The notes beneath the pieces are model-generated. The model did not search any database. It was not told the DNA's origin and worked only from the letters and a program-made list of their open reading frames with translations. Shown here in pieces: positions 1-5,611 of a DNA stretch of 7,617 nt; positions within the stretch are counted from its first letter, which is position 1, and every line of letters begins with the position of its first letter. The DNA is from Pseudothermotoga sp. (GTDB taxonomy: Bacteria > Thermotogota > Thermotogae > Thermotogales > DSM-5069), in assembly GCA_028276125.1 (NCBI GenBank), contig JAPYWY010000073.1, positions 1 to 7,617 of the forward strand, in the 5' to 3' direction. Position numbers and translations under genes: made by a program.

Positions 1-213
1 AAAGCCGTGATAGCGAAGATGATACCACCCGAGAGAAGGGGTTTCGCTTACGGCCTGCTGAACTCTGTGTTCGGTATCTCTTGGTTTGCGGGAAGTTTCG
101 TCATGGGACTTCTGTACCAAAATTGGCTCATAATCATGGTTATACTGTCTCTGTCACTCCAGCTCGCGAGTGTTCTCGTCATGCTCTTGCTCAAAGTTCG
201 CGCGGAGGTTTGA
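1..213 (+). CDS. Major facilitator superfamily transporter, C-terminal fragment
   Basis: The reading frame is open from the first base, so only the last 70 residues are visible and the true start lies left of the window. The fragment begins with a cytoplasmic-loop-like stretch containing P-x-E-R-R-G-F-A-Y-G, which resembles the conserved loop before a late helix in major facilitator transporters. Two hydrophobic helices follow, at about residues 22-40 and 44-64, and a short basic tail. This fits helices 11 and 12 of a 12-helix secondary transporter in the inner membrane. The substrate cannot be told from this part. The stop codon lies inside the 3' end of the oppositely oriented glycosyltransferase gene, giving a 23-bp tail-to-tail overlap. 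The family call is by motif and hydropathy only and is moderately secure. Confidence 0.7.
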   Translation, partial: KAVIAKMIPPERRGFAYGLLNSVFGISWFAGSFVMGLLYQNWLIIMVILSLSLQLASVLVMLLLKVRAEV

Positions 214-910
214 GGATGTACCAGAGCAACTTGGTCACATCTTTCGGCACGTTCTTTTTCTGGAGTGGGGATTGGAGGTATCTGTACAGCCATTCAAGCT
301 TGAGGTTCTGAACGATCTTTGGAGCCCTCTTCTTGTAACCTGATATCACATCGAACGAACCACCGACGCCCATTGCGAGCACGGCGGGAATCTTGTTGAA
401 GTGTTTTCCGATCCATATCTCTTGCTTTGGGACACCCATCCCCACAAACAACAGCTCAGCTTTCGAAGAAGAGATGAGTTCGATGGGCCCTTCGCCGTCG
501 AAGTAACCGTGATGGTAGCCAGCAACTATGTTCCCGTAGGTCCTTTCGAGGTTCTTTGCAGCTTTTTCAACGACTTCTTGTCTGCTTCCAAGCAAGAAGA
601 CCCTCAATCCTTGTTTTGCCGCGAACTTGCAGAGTTCAAGCATCATGTCTATACCGGTGACGCGCTCGGAACTTTTTTTGTGGAACCTTCTTATCGCCAT
701 GACGACACCAAAACCATCTGGTAGGACCAAATCGGCGCTCTGAACGATCCTCCTATATTCTGGCTTCTCTATGGCCGTCACGATGATGGTTGCGTTCGCA
801 GTGACAACGAAGGTCTTTTGCTTCTGGAGTATTCTGTTCTGGATCTGTTCAAGCATCTCGCTGAAAGTTCCTATAGTGATTGGTAAGCCGAAGGTTTCTA
901 CCTTTTCCAA
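191..910 (-). CDS. WecG/TagA/CpsF-family glycosyltransferase (GT26)
   Basis: This 239-residue protein belongs to the family that transfers N-acetylmannosamine, N-acetylmannosaminuronate or related sugars to a lipid-linked acceptor at the cytoplasmic membrane face, in synthesis of surface glycopolymers. Family hallmarks seen are T37, P-D-G-F-G-V at 64-69 with the likely catalytic base D65, E-R-V-T-G-I-D at 82-88, G-V-P-K-Q-E at 159-164, G-G-S-F-D at 183-187 and R-A-P at 195-197, followed by a C-terminal basic appendage (K-L-E-W-L-Y-R-Y). T37, D65 and R83 fall at the same positions as I recall for the characterised Thermoanaerobacter TagA, with Q163 and D187 as equivalents of its Q167 and D191. 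The start chosen is TTG at 910, seven bases after a GGAGG; a TTG at 928 would add six residues but precedes that site. The gene lies 45 bases downstream of tRNA-Leu on the same strand. The sugar and polymer made are unknown. Confidence 0.9.
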   Translation of the reverse strand: MEKVETFGLPITIGTFSEMLEQIQNRILQKQKTFVVTANATIIVTAIEKPEYRRIVQSADLVLPDGFGVVMAIRRFHKKSSERVTGIDMMLELCKFAAKQGLRVFLLGSRQEVVEKAAKNLERTYGNIVAGYHHGYFDGEGPIELISSSKAELLFVGMGVPKQEIWIGKHFNKIPAVLAMGVGGSFDVISGYKKRAPKIVQNLKLEWLYRYLQSPLQKKNVPKDVTKLLWYILKPPREL

Positions 911-917
911 GAACGAA

Positions 918-922
918 CCTCC
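918..922 (-). promoter_or_regulatory. Ribosome binding site fixing the glycosyltransferase start
   Basis: A perfect GGAGG on the minus strand is followed by seven bases and then TTG at 908-910. A longer frame starting at TTG 926-928 would place this site inside the coding region, so the shorter protein is preferred. Confidence 0.75.
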
Positions 923-924
923 AA

Positions 925-954
925 ACAAAATTTAAGGCCGGTGGACCCGGCCTT
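925..954 (-). terminator. Hairpin after tRNA-Leu, possibly leaky terminator
   Basis: On the minus strand an 8-bp perfect stem (AAGGCCGG with CCGGCCTT, five-base loop) begins two bases after the tRNA CCA end. It is followed by TTAAATTTTG, an interrupted U-tract. The shape is that of an intrinsic terminator, but the broken U-run suggests incomplete termination. Only about a dozen bases separate it from the glycosyltransferase ribosome binding site. Confidence 0.65.
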
Positions 955-955
955 C

Positions 956-1042
956 TGGTGCCGAGGGCGGGACTTGAACCCGCACGGGTTGAAACCCACA
1001 TGATCCTGAGTCATGCGCGTCTGCCATTTCCGCCACCTCGGC
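956..1042 (-). tRNA. tRNA-Leu (anticodon CAG)
   Basis: The 87-nt gene folds as a class II tRNA. The acceptor stem GCCGAGG pairs with CCTCGGC, followed by discriminator A and an encoded CCA. The anticodon stem CATGA/TCATG closes the loop CTCAGGA, placing CAG at positions 34-36, which reads CUG leucine codons. The long variable arm contains a GGGT/ACCC stem, as expected for leucine, and the T-arm is GCGGG-TTCAAGT-CCCGC. The tRNA is transcribed leftward from a strong promoter and lies just upstream of the glycosyltransferase gene on the same strand. Confidence 0.96.
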
Positions 1043-1057
1043 GCGCCGTCGTAAATA

Positions 1058-1086
1058 ATATTACCACACACATTGGGTTTGTTCAA
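1058..1086 (-). promoter_or_regulatory. Promoter of tRNA-Leu
   Basis: On the minus strand TTGAAC (-35, 1081-1086) is followed by a 17-bp spacer and TAATAT (-10, 1058-1063). Both boxes match the housekeeping sigma-70/sigma-A consensus at five of six positions. The -10 box ends 15 bases before the mature tRNA 5' end, leaving a short leader. A TTGAAG exactly ten bases further upstream (1092-1097) repeats the -35-like motif. Confidence 0.8.
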
Positions 1087-1107
1087 GACTCTTCAAGCAG
1101 GCGTCGC

Positions 1108-1127
1108 GATACAGAATAGATACAGAA
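1108..1127. repeat. Short direct repeat, 9 bp with 11-bp period
   Basis: GATACAGAA occurs at 1108-1116 and again at 1119-1127, about one helical turn apart, in the divergent intergenic space between tRNA-Leu and the ABC operon. Such phasing is compatible with a protein-binding site, but no known motif is recognised and it could be chance. Confidence 0.35.
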
Positions 1128-1153
1128 AGGAAACGTCAATGTCAGAGTTTTAG

Positions 1154-1173
1154 TGTTCTATATCTATAGAACA
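1154..1173. promoter_or_regulatory. 20-bp palindrome, candidate operator of the GntR regulator
   Basis: Two perfect 9-base arms, TGTTCTATA and TATAGAACA, are separated by TC; with one mismatch the symmetry extends to 1151-1176. It lies 10 bases upstream of the ribosome binding site and 22 bases upstream of the first operon start, where the promoter -10 region and transcription start are expected; TATAGA inside it is a weak -10 candidate. No convincing -35 box is visible. YtrA-type GntR repressors usually bind a palindrome of about this size in front of their own operon, and the regulator is the second gene downstream. The assignment is inferred from position and symmetry. Confidence 0.65.
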
Positions 1174-1195
1174 ATATGACAACGGAGGTGACAGG

Positions 1196-2122
1196 ATGTT
1201 TTCCATCGCGCAATTCAAGCTCTTGGGAACACTCATAATCATCGCGGCACTCGGTGTAGTTGGTTGGTTGACACCCTTTTCACCTTTCAAATTCATCGTT
1301 GCCTTAGCCTCGATCGTGATCCTCGCACTTTCGATGAAACCCTACATCAAGCGCATCGCTGGGCTCGTCGTGTTGTCGATCGTCATCTTTCTCGTGCCCA
1401 TGACGGTGAATCTGTACTCGAGGGTTATCTTTCAGGCGCTCGAAAACTTGAACGTGTGGCCGTACGCATCGATTCAAACCGAGAGCAAGCCGACAGCAAC
1501 GATTCAGATTGAACCGTCAATCTCGATCTCGATCGATGGAAGCTTGGAAGTGTCCCTCGTCGAGGGTAGATCGATCGAGTATCCCTCGGAGTTGAAGGTG
1601 AGAAGCCTTCAAGATCGGTTGGTGATCTCTGGTGGAGTTAGCTCGAAAAAGTACATCTTGAGGATCGGGACGGATGGACTGAAGACTCTCCAACTCAGTG
1701 CAACCTCAATCTCGTTGAAGGGTGAGGGATCGCTCGAGGAGCTCGAACTGAGAGCAACAGGTGTGAACGTGAGTGGTAATTTAGTAAGCACGCGGTTTTT
1801 CGTCGATGGAACAGGTGTGAACATGAGTGGGAACTTCTCGGGTGAGAACTTGATAGTGGATGGAACGGGTGTGAACCTGAATGGCAAATTCTCTTTCGCA
1901 CGAACGAAGATCGATGGGACGGGAACGAATCTGAAGATCGAGCTGAACAACTGTGAGTCAGTGTTCGTGGATGCTGTGGGCATAAATGGGACTATCGACG
2001 TGACGGGTACATCGCCCACCAAACTTGTTCTCAATGGTGCGGGTGGTACAGTGACTGTGCGAAACGAGATAGGAAACAAGTTGCAGTTGCAGAGTTCAAA
2101 CGTGAGGATTCGAAGCGAGTGA
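1196..2122 (+). CDS. Membrane-anchored protein with beta-solenoid repeats (DUF4097-like)
   Basis: This 308-residue protein starts at ATG 1196, after a perfect GGAGGTGA (1184-1191). It has three hydrophobic helices at about residues 8-27, 31-47 and 54-72, then a linker and a long beta-rich domain. Residues 187-280 form five tandem units of 18-21 residues; the first three follow the pattern T-G-V-N-x-x-G-N/K-x, ending in V/I-D. The pattern of short strands and glycine/asparagine turns suggests a right-handed parallel beta-helix, as in the DUF4097 'putative adhesin' family (YvlB-like), but the match is by appearance only. With three helices and a cytoplasmic N-terminus the solenoid would face outward. 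It is the first gene of a four-gene operon and overlaps the regulator start by four bases (GTGA). A surface sensor, envelope-binding or ABC-accessory role is plausible, but no function is established. Confidence 0.85.
   Translation: MFSIAQFKLLGTLIIIAALGVVGWLTPFSPFKFIVALASIVILALSMKPYIKRIAGLVVLSIVIFLVPMTVNLYSRVIFQALENLNVWPYASIQTESKPTATIQIEPSISISIDGSLEVSLVEGRSIEYPSELKVRSLQDRLVISGGVSSKKYILRIGTDGLKTLQLSATSISLKGEGSLEELELRATGVNVSGNLVSTRFFVDGTGVNMSGNFSGENLIVDGTGVNLNGKFSFARTKIDGTGTNLKIELNNCESVFVDAVGINGTIDVTGTSPTKLVLNGAGGTVTVRNEIGNKLQLQSSNVRIRSE
1754..1915 (+). repeat. Tandem 54-bp coding repeat (three regular units)
   Basis: Three successive 54-base units (1754-1807, 1808-1861, 1862-1915) encode 18-residue repeats sharing the core T-G-V-N followed by a turn and a terminal V-D or I-D. 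The second and third are most alike in DNA (both have gatggaac-ggtgtgaac cores), suggesting fairly recent internal duplication. Two more degenerate units of 19 and 21 codons follow up to 2035. Confidence 0.8.
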
Positions 2123-2490
2123 TAGAAATGTTGCGGAAGATCGACAAACACAGCGGTGTACCTGCGTACCTGCAGATAATCAACCAGATCAAGGCGGAAA
2201 TCTTGCTCGGCAATTTGAAAGCGGGTCAACAGCTTCCGACGGTCCGGGAACTCGAAACGATCTTCGACGTGAACATAAACACGATACTCAAAGCTCTCGA
2301 AAGGCTGAAAGCGGAAGGCCTCATTGCGTCGGAGCAAGGCATCGGATACTTCGTGGTGAAAGAACTGAGCATCGATGCTGAGGTGGTTGCCGCGATCAAA
2401 CAGCTGGTATCGAAGTTGAAATCAAAACAGTTCGATCTGTACACAACTTTGGTCCTCGTTGAGGAGGTGTGGAAGAATGAAAGGATTTGA
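2119..2490 (+). CDS. GntR-family transcriptional regulator, YtrA type
   Basis: The 123-residue product has an N-terminal GntR winged helix-turn-helix. It opens with D-K-x-S-G-V-P-A-Y-L-Q-I (about residues 9-20), the recognition region is L-P-T-V-R-E-L through A-L-E-R-L (39-63), and the wing is around G-I-G-Y-F-V (74-79). The remaining 45 residues are too short for a FadR or UTRA effector domain, which is the hallmark of the YtrA subfamily; these mostly sit beside ABC transporter genes and repress their own operon. The GTG start at 2119 overlaps the previous stop as GTGA; an ATG at 2128 would remove three residues and is also possible. The 3' end overlaps the permease gene by 14 bases. The likely target is the palindrome at 1154-1173. 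The effector is unknown. Confidence 0.92.
   Translation: MIEMLRKIDKHSGVPAYLQIINQIKAEILLGNLKAGQQLPTVRELETIFDVNINTILKALERLKAEGLIASEQGIGYFVVKELSIDAEVVAAIKQLVSKLKSKQFDLYTTLVLVEEVWKNERI
2463..2467 (+). promoter_or_regulatory. Ribosome binding site fixing the permease start
   Basis: GGAGG lies within the end of the regulator gene, nine bases before ATG 2477. The longer in-frame TTG start at 2459 lies upstream of this site and is therefore not favoured. Confidence 0.75.
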
Positions 2491-3049
2491 GGCTTACATG
2501 AAAAAACAACTTCTTGAAAAGTTCCCGAGCATGGTGTTCTTCTTCGTCGTCATGATGATACCCAACTATGGAACAAAAGTGTTCGGCACTTTCTTCCTGA
2601 TACTCTTCTCCATCGCCAGTGACGTGAGACAAAAAAGGTTGGATCTCTTGCTCTACCTTCCTTTGACACGCAAGCAGATCTTCTGGTTTGAATACGCCTT
2701 TCTCTCGCTCATGATCTGCATAACGTTCTTCGTTGGTCTACCTTTCGCTGGGAAAACCGTTGGAATCTGGCTCACGTTGCTCAAATCGCTGGTCTTTCTC
2801 TGGGCTTATCTGAGCATCGTGTTGTCTGCCGTGAGCGTGGGATTCGATCCCTTTGGTGCTGCGTTCTTATTCCTTCTCTTCGATATCGTCATGGGTTCGA
2901 TTGGTTCGGCAAAACTGTCAGCCAGTTTCAACCCATACAAGTTCATAAGCCCGTTGAGACAGGAGAGTATGTTAGCCTCAGCTGTGTTCGCAGCGGTACT
3001 CACCTACGCTTCTTACAGGTTGTTCACGACAAGGAGTGGTGAAAGATGA
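2477..3049 (+). CDS. ABC-2 type transporter permease subunit
   Basis: The 190-residue integral membrane protein has about six hydrophobic segments, roughly at residues 18-29, 34-48, 71-90, 96-121, 124-142 and 166-181. Between helices two and three lies D-V-R-Q-K-R-L-D-L-L-L-Y-L-P-L-T-R-K-Q, which matches the typical ABC-2 permease loop in which a charged segment precedes L-P-x-x-R-x-Q and contacts the ATPase. Family members of this size form the membrane half of small export-type ABC systems, usually as dimers. The gene overlaps the regulator by 14 bases and the ATPase by four (ATGA), implying translational coupling and joint expression. Substrate is not deducible; related YtrA-linked systems respond to cell-envelope stress in Bacillus. 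Confidence 0.88.
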   Translation: MKGFEAYMKKQLLEKFPSMVFFFVVMMIPNYGTKVFGTFFLILFSIASDVRQKRLDLLLYLPLTRKQIFWFEYAFLSLMICITFFVGLPFAGKTVGIWLTLLKSLVFLWAYLSIVLSAVSVGFDPFGAAFLFLLFDIVMGSIGSAKLSASFNPYKFISPLRQESMLASAVFAAVLTYASYRLFTTRSGER

Positions 3050-3870
3050 TTCGAGTGGAGCATCTCAGGAAGAATTTCTCGGGTAAACAAATACTCAGCG
3101 ATGTTTCTTTTTCAGTGGAGGCTGGAAGCATCCTGGCACTAGTTGGCCCGAACGGTGCAGGAAAGACCACAACAATTCGTTGCATCACGGGGGTGTTGAA
3201 GCCAGACGCTGGTTCAATCACTTTGTTCGGTGAGAGGTTCGAGCATGTCACCTCACACGCTGTGAAGCAAAGAATCGCCGTCGTGCCTGAAGAAAGAATT
3301 GTTTTCAGAAACTTCAGTGGTGAGGACTACGCGCAACTGTGGGCAAGCCTTTATCCCAAATGGGACGATTCGATCTTCTCGAACTTCGTCGCTCGTTACG
3401 GGTTCGATCTGTCAGAGAAGGTCGAATCTTACTCCATAGGCATGAAGACACTCTTCTTGCTTGGCTTGTGTATCTGCAGCCAGGCGGATCTACTGATCCT
3501 CGACGAACCAACACAGCACTTGGACCCCACGGTGAGGTTGGAAGTGATGTCTCTGCTGAAGGAGTACGTGGACGGGGAAAGGTCGGCTATAGTCTCTTCA
3601 CACGAGATCTTCGAACTTGAAGAGTACGCAACACATCTGGCGATCATCAAAGAAGGAAGGATCATCTACACAGACTCCATAGATGAAGCTAAAGAGAAAC
3701 ATAGGATCATCGAGAAAGGGGAAAGCCTACAAGAAGGAGAAGTCGTTGGTTTGGTGGGTCAGAACGTGCTCGTGAAGACAAACAGCGATGTTGGAAGGTA
3801 TCCCAAGCTCAACGAGATCGTGGTGGCTTATCTGACAGGCAAATCCGAGCGAAGGCTCGCGTTGAAATGA
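3046..3870 (+). CDS. ABC transporter ATP-binding protein
   Basis: A complete 274-residue nucleotide-binding subunit. Walker A is G-P-N-G-A-G-K-T at 34-41. The Q-loop region reads V-P-E-E (80-83), and the signature is Y-S-I-G-M (129-133), the YSxGM-type variant common in ABC-2 exporter ATPases in place of LSGGQ. Walker B is L-L-I-L-D-E (149-154), the D-loop L-D-P (159-161) and the switch histidine H186. All catalytic residues are present, so it should hydrolyse ATP to power the permease encoded just upstream. A C-terminal extension of about 60 residues after 215 is of unknown role. The ATG overlaps the permease stop as ATGA, with AAGGAG nine bases before it. It is the last gene of the operon; its stop abuts a strong terminator. 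As it occurs with a single permease gene, a homodimeric 2+2 transporter is likely. Confidence 0.95.
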   Translation: MIRVEHLRKNFSGKQILSDVSFSVEAGSILALVGPNGAGKTTTIRCITGVLKPDAGSITLFGERFEHVTSHAVKQRIAVVPEERIVFRNFSGEDYAQLWASLYPKWDDSIFSNFVARYGFDLSEKVESYSIGMKTLFLLGLCICSQADLLILDEPTQHLDPTVRLEVMSLLKEYVDGERSAIVSSHEIFELEEYATHLAIIKEGRIIYTDSIDEAKEKHRIIEKGESLQEGEVVGLVGQNVLVKTNSDVGRYPKLNEIVVAYLTGKSERRLALK

Positions 3871-3895
3871 AAGCGGGCCTTTCGGCCCGCTTTTT
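3870..3895 (+). terminator. Intrinsic terminator of the ABC operon
   Basis: A 10-bp GC-rich stem (AAAGCGGGCC with GGCCCGCTTT, loop TTTC) starts within the ATPase stop codon and ends in a TTTTT run. Read on the other strand, the same hairpin sits directly after the purine permease stop with a weaker CTTTCATTTC tail, so it may stop both converging transcripts. Confidence 0.92.
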
Positions 3896-3897
3896 CT

Positions 3898-5232
3898 TCA
3901 CTCTCTCAACAGCACCAGATATAGAACGAACAGAATCGCAAGGATCCACGTGAACCAATGTACCTGCTTTCCCTTCTTCGAGAGCAACTTGACGATGGGA
4001 TAGGTGACGATGCCGAGTGCTATACCGTTGGCGATGGAATAGGTCAACGGCATCATGAGCAAGGTTATGAACGCAGGAATCGCTTCTGTCACATCGTCCC
4101 AATCGACCTTCTTTAAGCTTTTCATCATGAGCACACCGACGAATATCAAAGCGGGAGCCGTCGCTGCGGCGGGAACGGTCATCGCCAAAGGTGAGAAGAA
4201 GAGCATCAACAACATCAGAACGGCGACCGTCACAGCGGTCAAGCCGGTCCTACCACCCTCGGCTACTCCCGCACTGCTCTCTATGTAAGTGGTGACCGTG
4301 GAAGTTCCGAACATCGCACCCACCGAAGTCCCAACCGCATCAGCAAGGTACGCCCTCGATGCCCTCGGAAATTCACCGTTCTTCGTGAAGCCCGTCGCTT
4401 CCGCCAGCCCCGTCAAGGTTCCCACCGTGTCGAAGAAGTCCACGAAGAAGAACGTGAACACGACCATCCAGAACGTGGCGCTCCCGAACGCCTGAAGGTT
4501 GAAGTCCATCTTCATGAACGTAGGTGCAATGCTCGGTATCTTGCCAACGATCCCCTGATACTTCGTCACACCAAAAGCTGGCAACGCACCTATGAGCGTG
4601 CTGGCCAAGATCCCTATCATGATGGCGCCAGGCACCTTCATGGCGAACAGTGCGGCTATGATGAAGAACCCTATTATCGCCACCAAGACGTTTGGATCGT
4701 TCAGATGGCCCAGGCTCACGAAGGTCGCAGGATCGCTCACGACGATCCCGGCACTTTTCAAACCTATGAACGCGATGAACAATCCAATGCCCGCACCCGT
4801 TGCGAGTTTCACAGAAGCAGGTATCGCTTTGACGACGAAGCTCCTTACTCCTGTGATCGTCAGAACGATGAAGATTATGCCCTCCACGAACACTGCCGCG
4901 AGCGCAACTCGCCAGTCGATACCCATCTTCAGGCACACCGTGAAGGCGAAGTACGCGTTCAGACCCATGCCTGGCGCGAGTGCGAATGGATAGTTCGCGT
5001 AGAGTCCCATAATCATGGTTGCGATGAAGCTGCCCATGATGGTGGCGACCATGAAGGCTCCGAAGAACTGCGTGTACAGACTGCTACCAGGAATTGCTCC
5101 AGGTATCACGTTGATGAGGATCGAGGGGTTCACGAACACGATGTAGGCCATGGTGAGAAACGTTGTGATTCCTGCGATGATCTCACGACGAACACTCGTA
5201 CCTTGCTCTTTCAAACGAAAGAGCTTCTCCAT
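3898..5232 (-). CDS. NCS2-family purine permease, AzgA/PbuG type
   Basis: The 444-residue protein matches the usual length of guanine/hypoxanthine or adenine permeases of the AzgA-like NCS2 branch (E. coli AdeP, AdeQ, GhxP, GhxQ; B. subtilis PbuG, PbuO). These import purine bases with protons through the inner membrane, feeding salvage. Seen motifs are T-T-F-L-T-M-A-Y-I-V-x-V-N-P (23-36), A-P-G-M-G-L-N-A-Y-F (86-95), F-F-F-V-D-F-F-D-T-V-G-T (261-272) and the stretch from G-T-S-T-V-T-T-Y-I-E-S-S to A-E-G-G-R-T-G-L-T (309-332). Hydropathy fits 14 helices. ATG 5232 is chosen because GGAGG lies eight bases before it; a GTG at 5262 would add ten residues but has no such site. No convincing promoter is visible; TATTAT at 5281-5286 is a possible -10 without a -35. 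Which purine is preferred cannot be told. Confidence 0.95.
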   Translation of the reverse strand: MEKLFRLKEQGTSVRREIIAGITTFLTMAYIVFVNPSILINVIPGAIPGSSLYTQFFGAFMVATIMGSFIATMIMGLYANYPFALAPGMGLNAYFAFTVCLKMGIDWRVALAAVFVEGIIFIVLTITGVRSFVVKAIPASVKLATGAGIGLFIAFIGLKSAGIVVSDPATFVSLGHLNDPNVLVAIIGFFIIAALFAMKVPGAIMIGILASTLIGALPAFGVTKYQGIVGKIPSIAPTFMKMDFNLQAFGSATFWMVVFTFFFVDFFDTVGTLTGLAEATGFTKNGEFPRASRAYLADAVGTSVGAMFGTSTVTTYIESSAGVAEGGRTGLTAVTVAVLMLLMLFFSPLAMTVPAAATAPALIFVGVLMMKSLKKVDWDDVTEAIPAFITLLMMPLTYSIANGIALGIVTYPIVKLLSKKGKQVHWFTWILAILFVLYLVLLRE

Positions 5233-5240
5233 GTTTTCTC

Positions 5241-5245
5241 CCTCC
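5241..5245 (-). promoter_or_regulatory. Ribosome binding site fixing the purine permease start
   Basis: GGAGG within GGGAGGGAG on the minus strand lies eight bases before ATG 5230-5232. It falls inside the ten-residue extension that a GTG start at 5262 would create. Confidence 0.8.
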
Positions 5246-5359
5246 CACAGGTAGAAGTGCACAACGAAAACACAGCAATGATAATACCTTTAGCTTCTTA
5301 ACATTTTTTGAAGCTCAAGTTGAAAGAGCAAGAAAGTGACAGGCTCAGTCGATGAGAAC

Positions 5360-5387
5360 AAAAAACGAAAGCCCCCTTGCGGGGGCT
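5360..5387 (-). terminator. Orphan minus-strand intrinsic terminator
   Basis: Reading leftward, AGCCCCC pairs with GGGGGCT around the loop GCAA, followed by TTTCGTTTTTT. The stem is 7 bp and almost all G-C, and the U-run is on the minus side only. It is 128 bases upstream of the purine permease start and cannot serve that gene. It must end a transcript coming from the gene-poor stretch to its right, or act as an attenuator in a very long permease leader. Confidence 0.8.
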
Positions 5388-5395
5388 CAGGACGT

Positions 5396-5578
5396 TCAGA
5401 ACTTGGTGAGGGCACTTGCGTGGAATCGAAATGACTTGTTGATTTGAGTCCACGTCACTTGCCGCTTCGTTGCGTTCGCATGGTCTTCTTTATGATCTTG
5501 TGTTTCGAAGCTGACTGTGTGTAGCGATGAATTCGGTTCGTATGGTGACGCTTCGTCTTTGAGAGTTGCAACCTTCAA
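5396..5578 (-). CDS. Small hypothetical ORF (60 codons), doubtful
   Basis: The frame opens at TTG 5578 and encodes a hydrophilic, charged peptide (for example D-H-K-E-D-H near the middle, F-R-F-H-A-S-A-L-T-K-F at the end). It has no signal peptide, membrane segment or domain that I recognise. No ribosome binding site precedes the TTG. In its favour, its stop codon lies only nine bases before the orphan minus-strand terminator, the normal spacing for a last gene. It could be a real short gene, the tail of a degraded gene whose 5' part lies in other frames, or chance. Confidence 0.22.
   Translation of the reverse strand: MKVATLKDEASPYEPNSSLHTVSFETQDHKEDHANATKRQVTWTQINKSFRFHASALTKF
5411..5463. 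repeat. Interrupted inverted repeat (potential hairpin)
   Basis: CGTGGA (5419-5424) pairs with TCCACG (5449-5454). Inside it AATC can pair with GATT, and outside it GGCA (5411-5414) pairs with TGCC (5460-5463) across unpaired bases. On the minus strand this imperfect hairpin lies just upstream of the orphan terminator. It overlaps the doubtful 60-codon ORF, so it could be either RNA structure or coincidence. Confidence 0.35.
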
Positions 5579-5611
5579 CGATTTTGATGAATCTTTCCGA
5601 AATTATTCGAT

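Noticed and set aside
1609..2337. A 242-codon minus-strand open frame opposite the solenoid and regulator genes
   Set aside because: It lacks a ribosome binding site, cuts across two overlapping real genes, and its serine/proline-rich repeats are the reverse reading of the solenoid repeat.
3285..3450. Defective ABC ATPase because Q-loop reads V-P-E-E and signature Y-S-I-G-M instead of LSGGQ
   Set aside because: Both are usual variants in ATPases paired with ABC-2 permeases; Walker A, Walker B glutamate, D-loop and switch histidine are intact.
3900..5300. Long plus-strand open frames opposite the purine permease
   Set aside because: Their translations are low-complexity or charged shadows without motifs, while the minus strand gives a full-length transporter with all family motifs.
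5233..5400. Purine riboswitch in front of the purine permease (TTCTACC is present on the minus strand at about 5250-5256)
   Set aside because: Only this short match exists; the ATATGG and CCGTAAA segments and paired P1, P2 and P3 arms of the purine aptamer are absent, and TTCTACC lies too close to the ribosome binding site.
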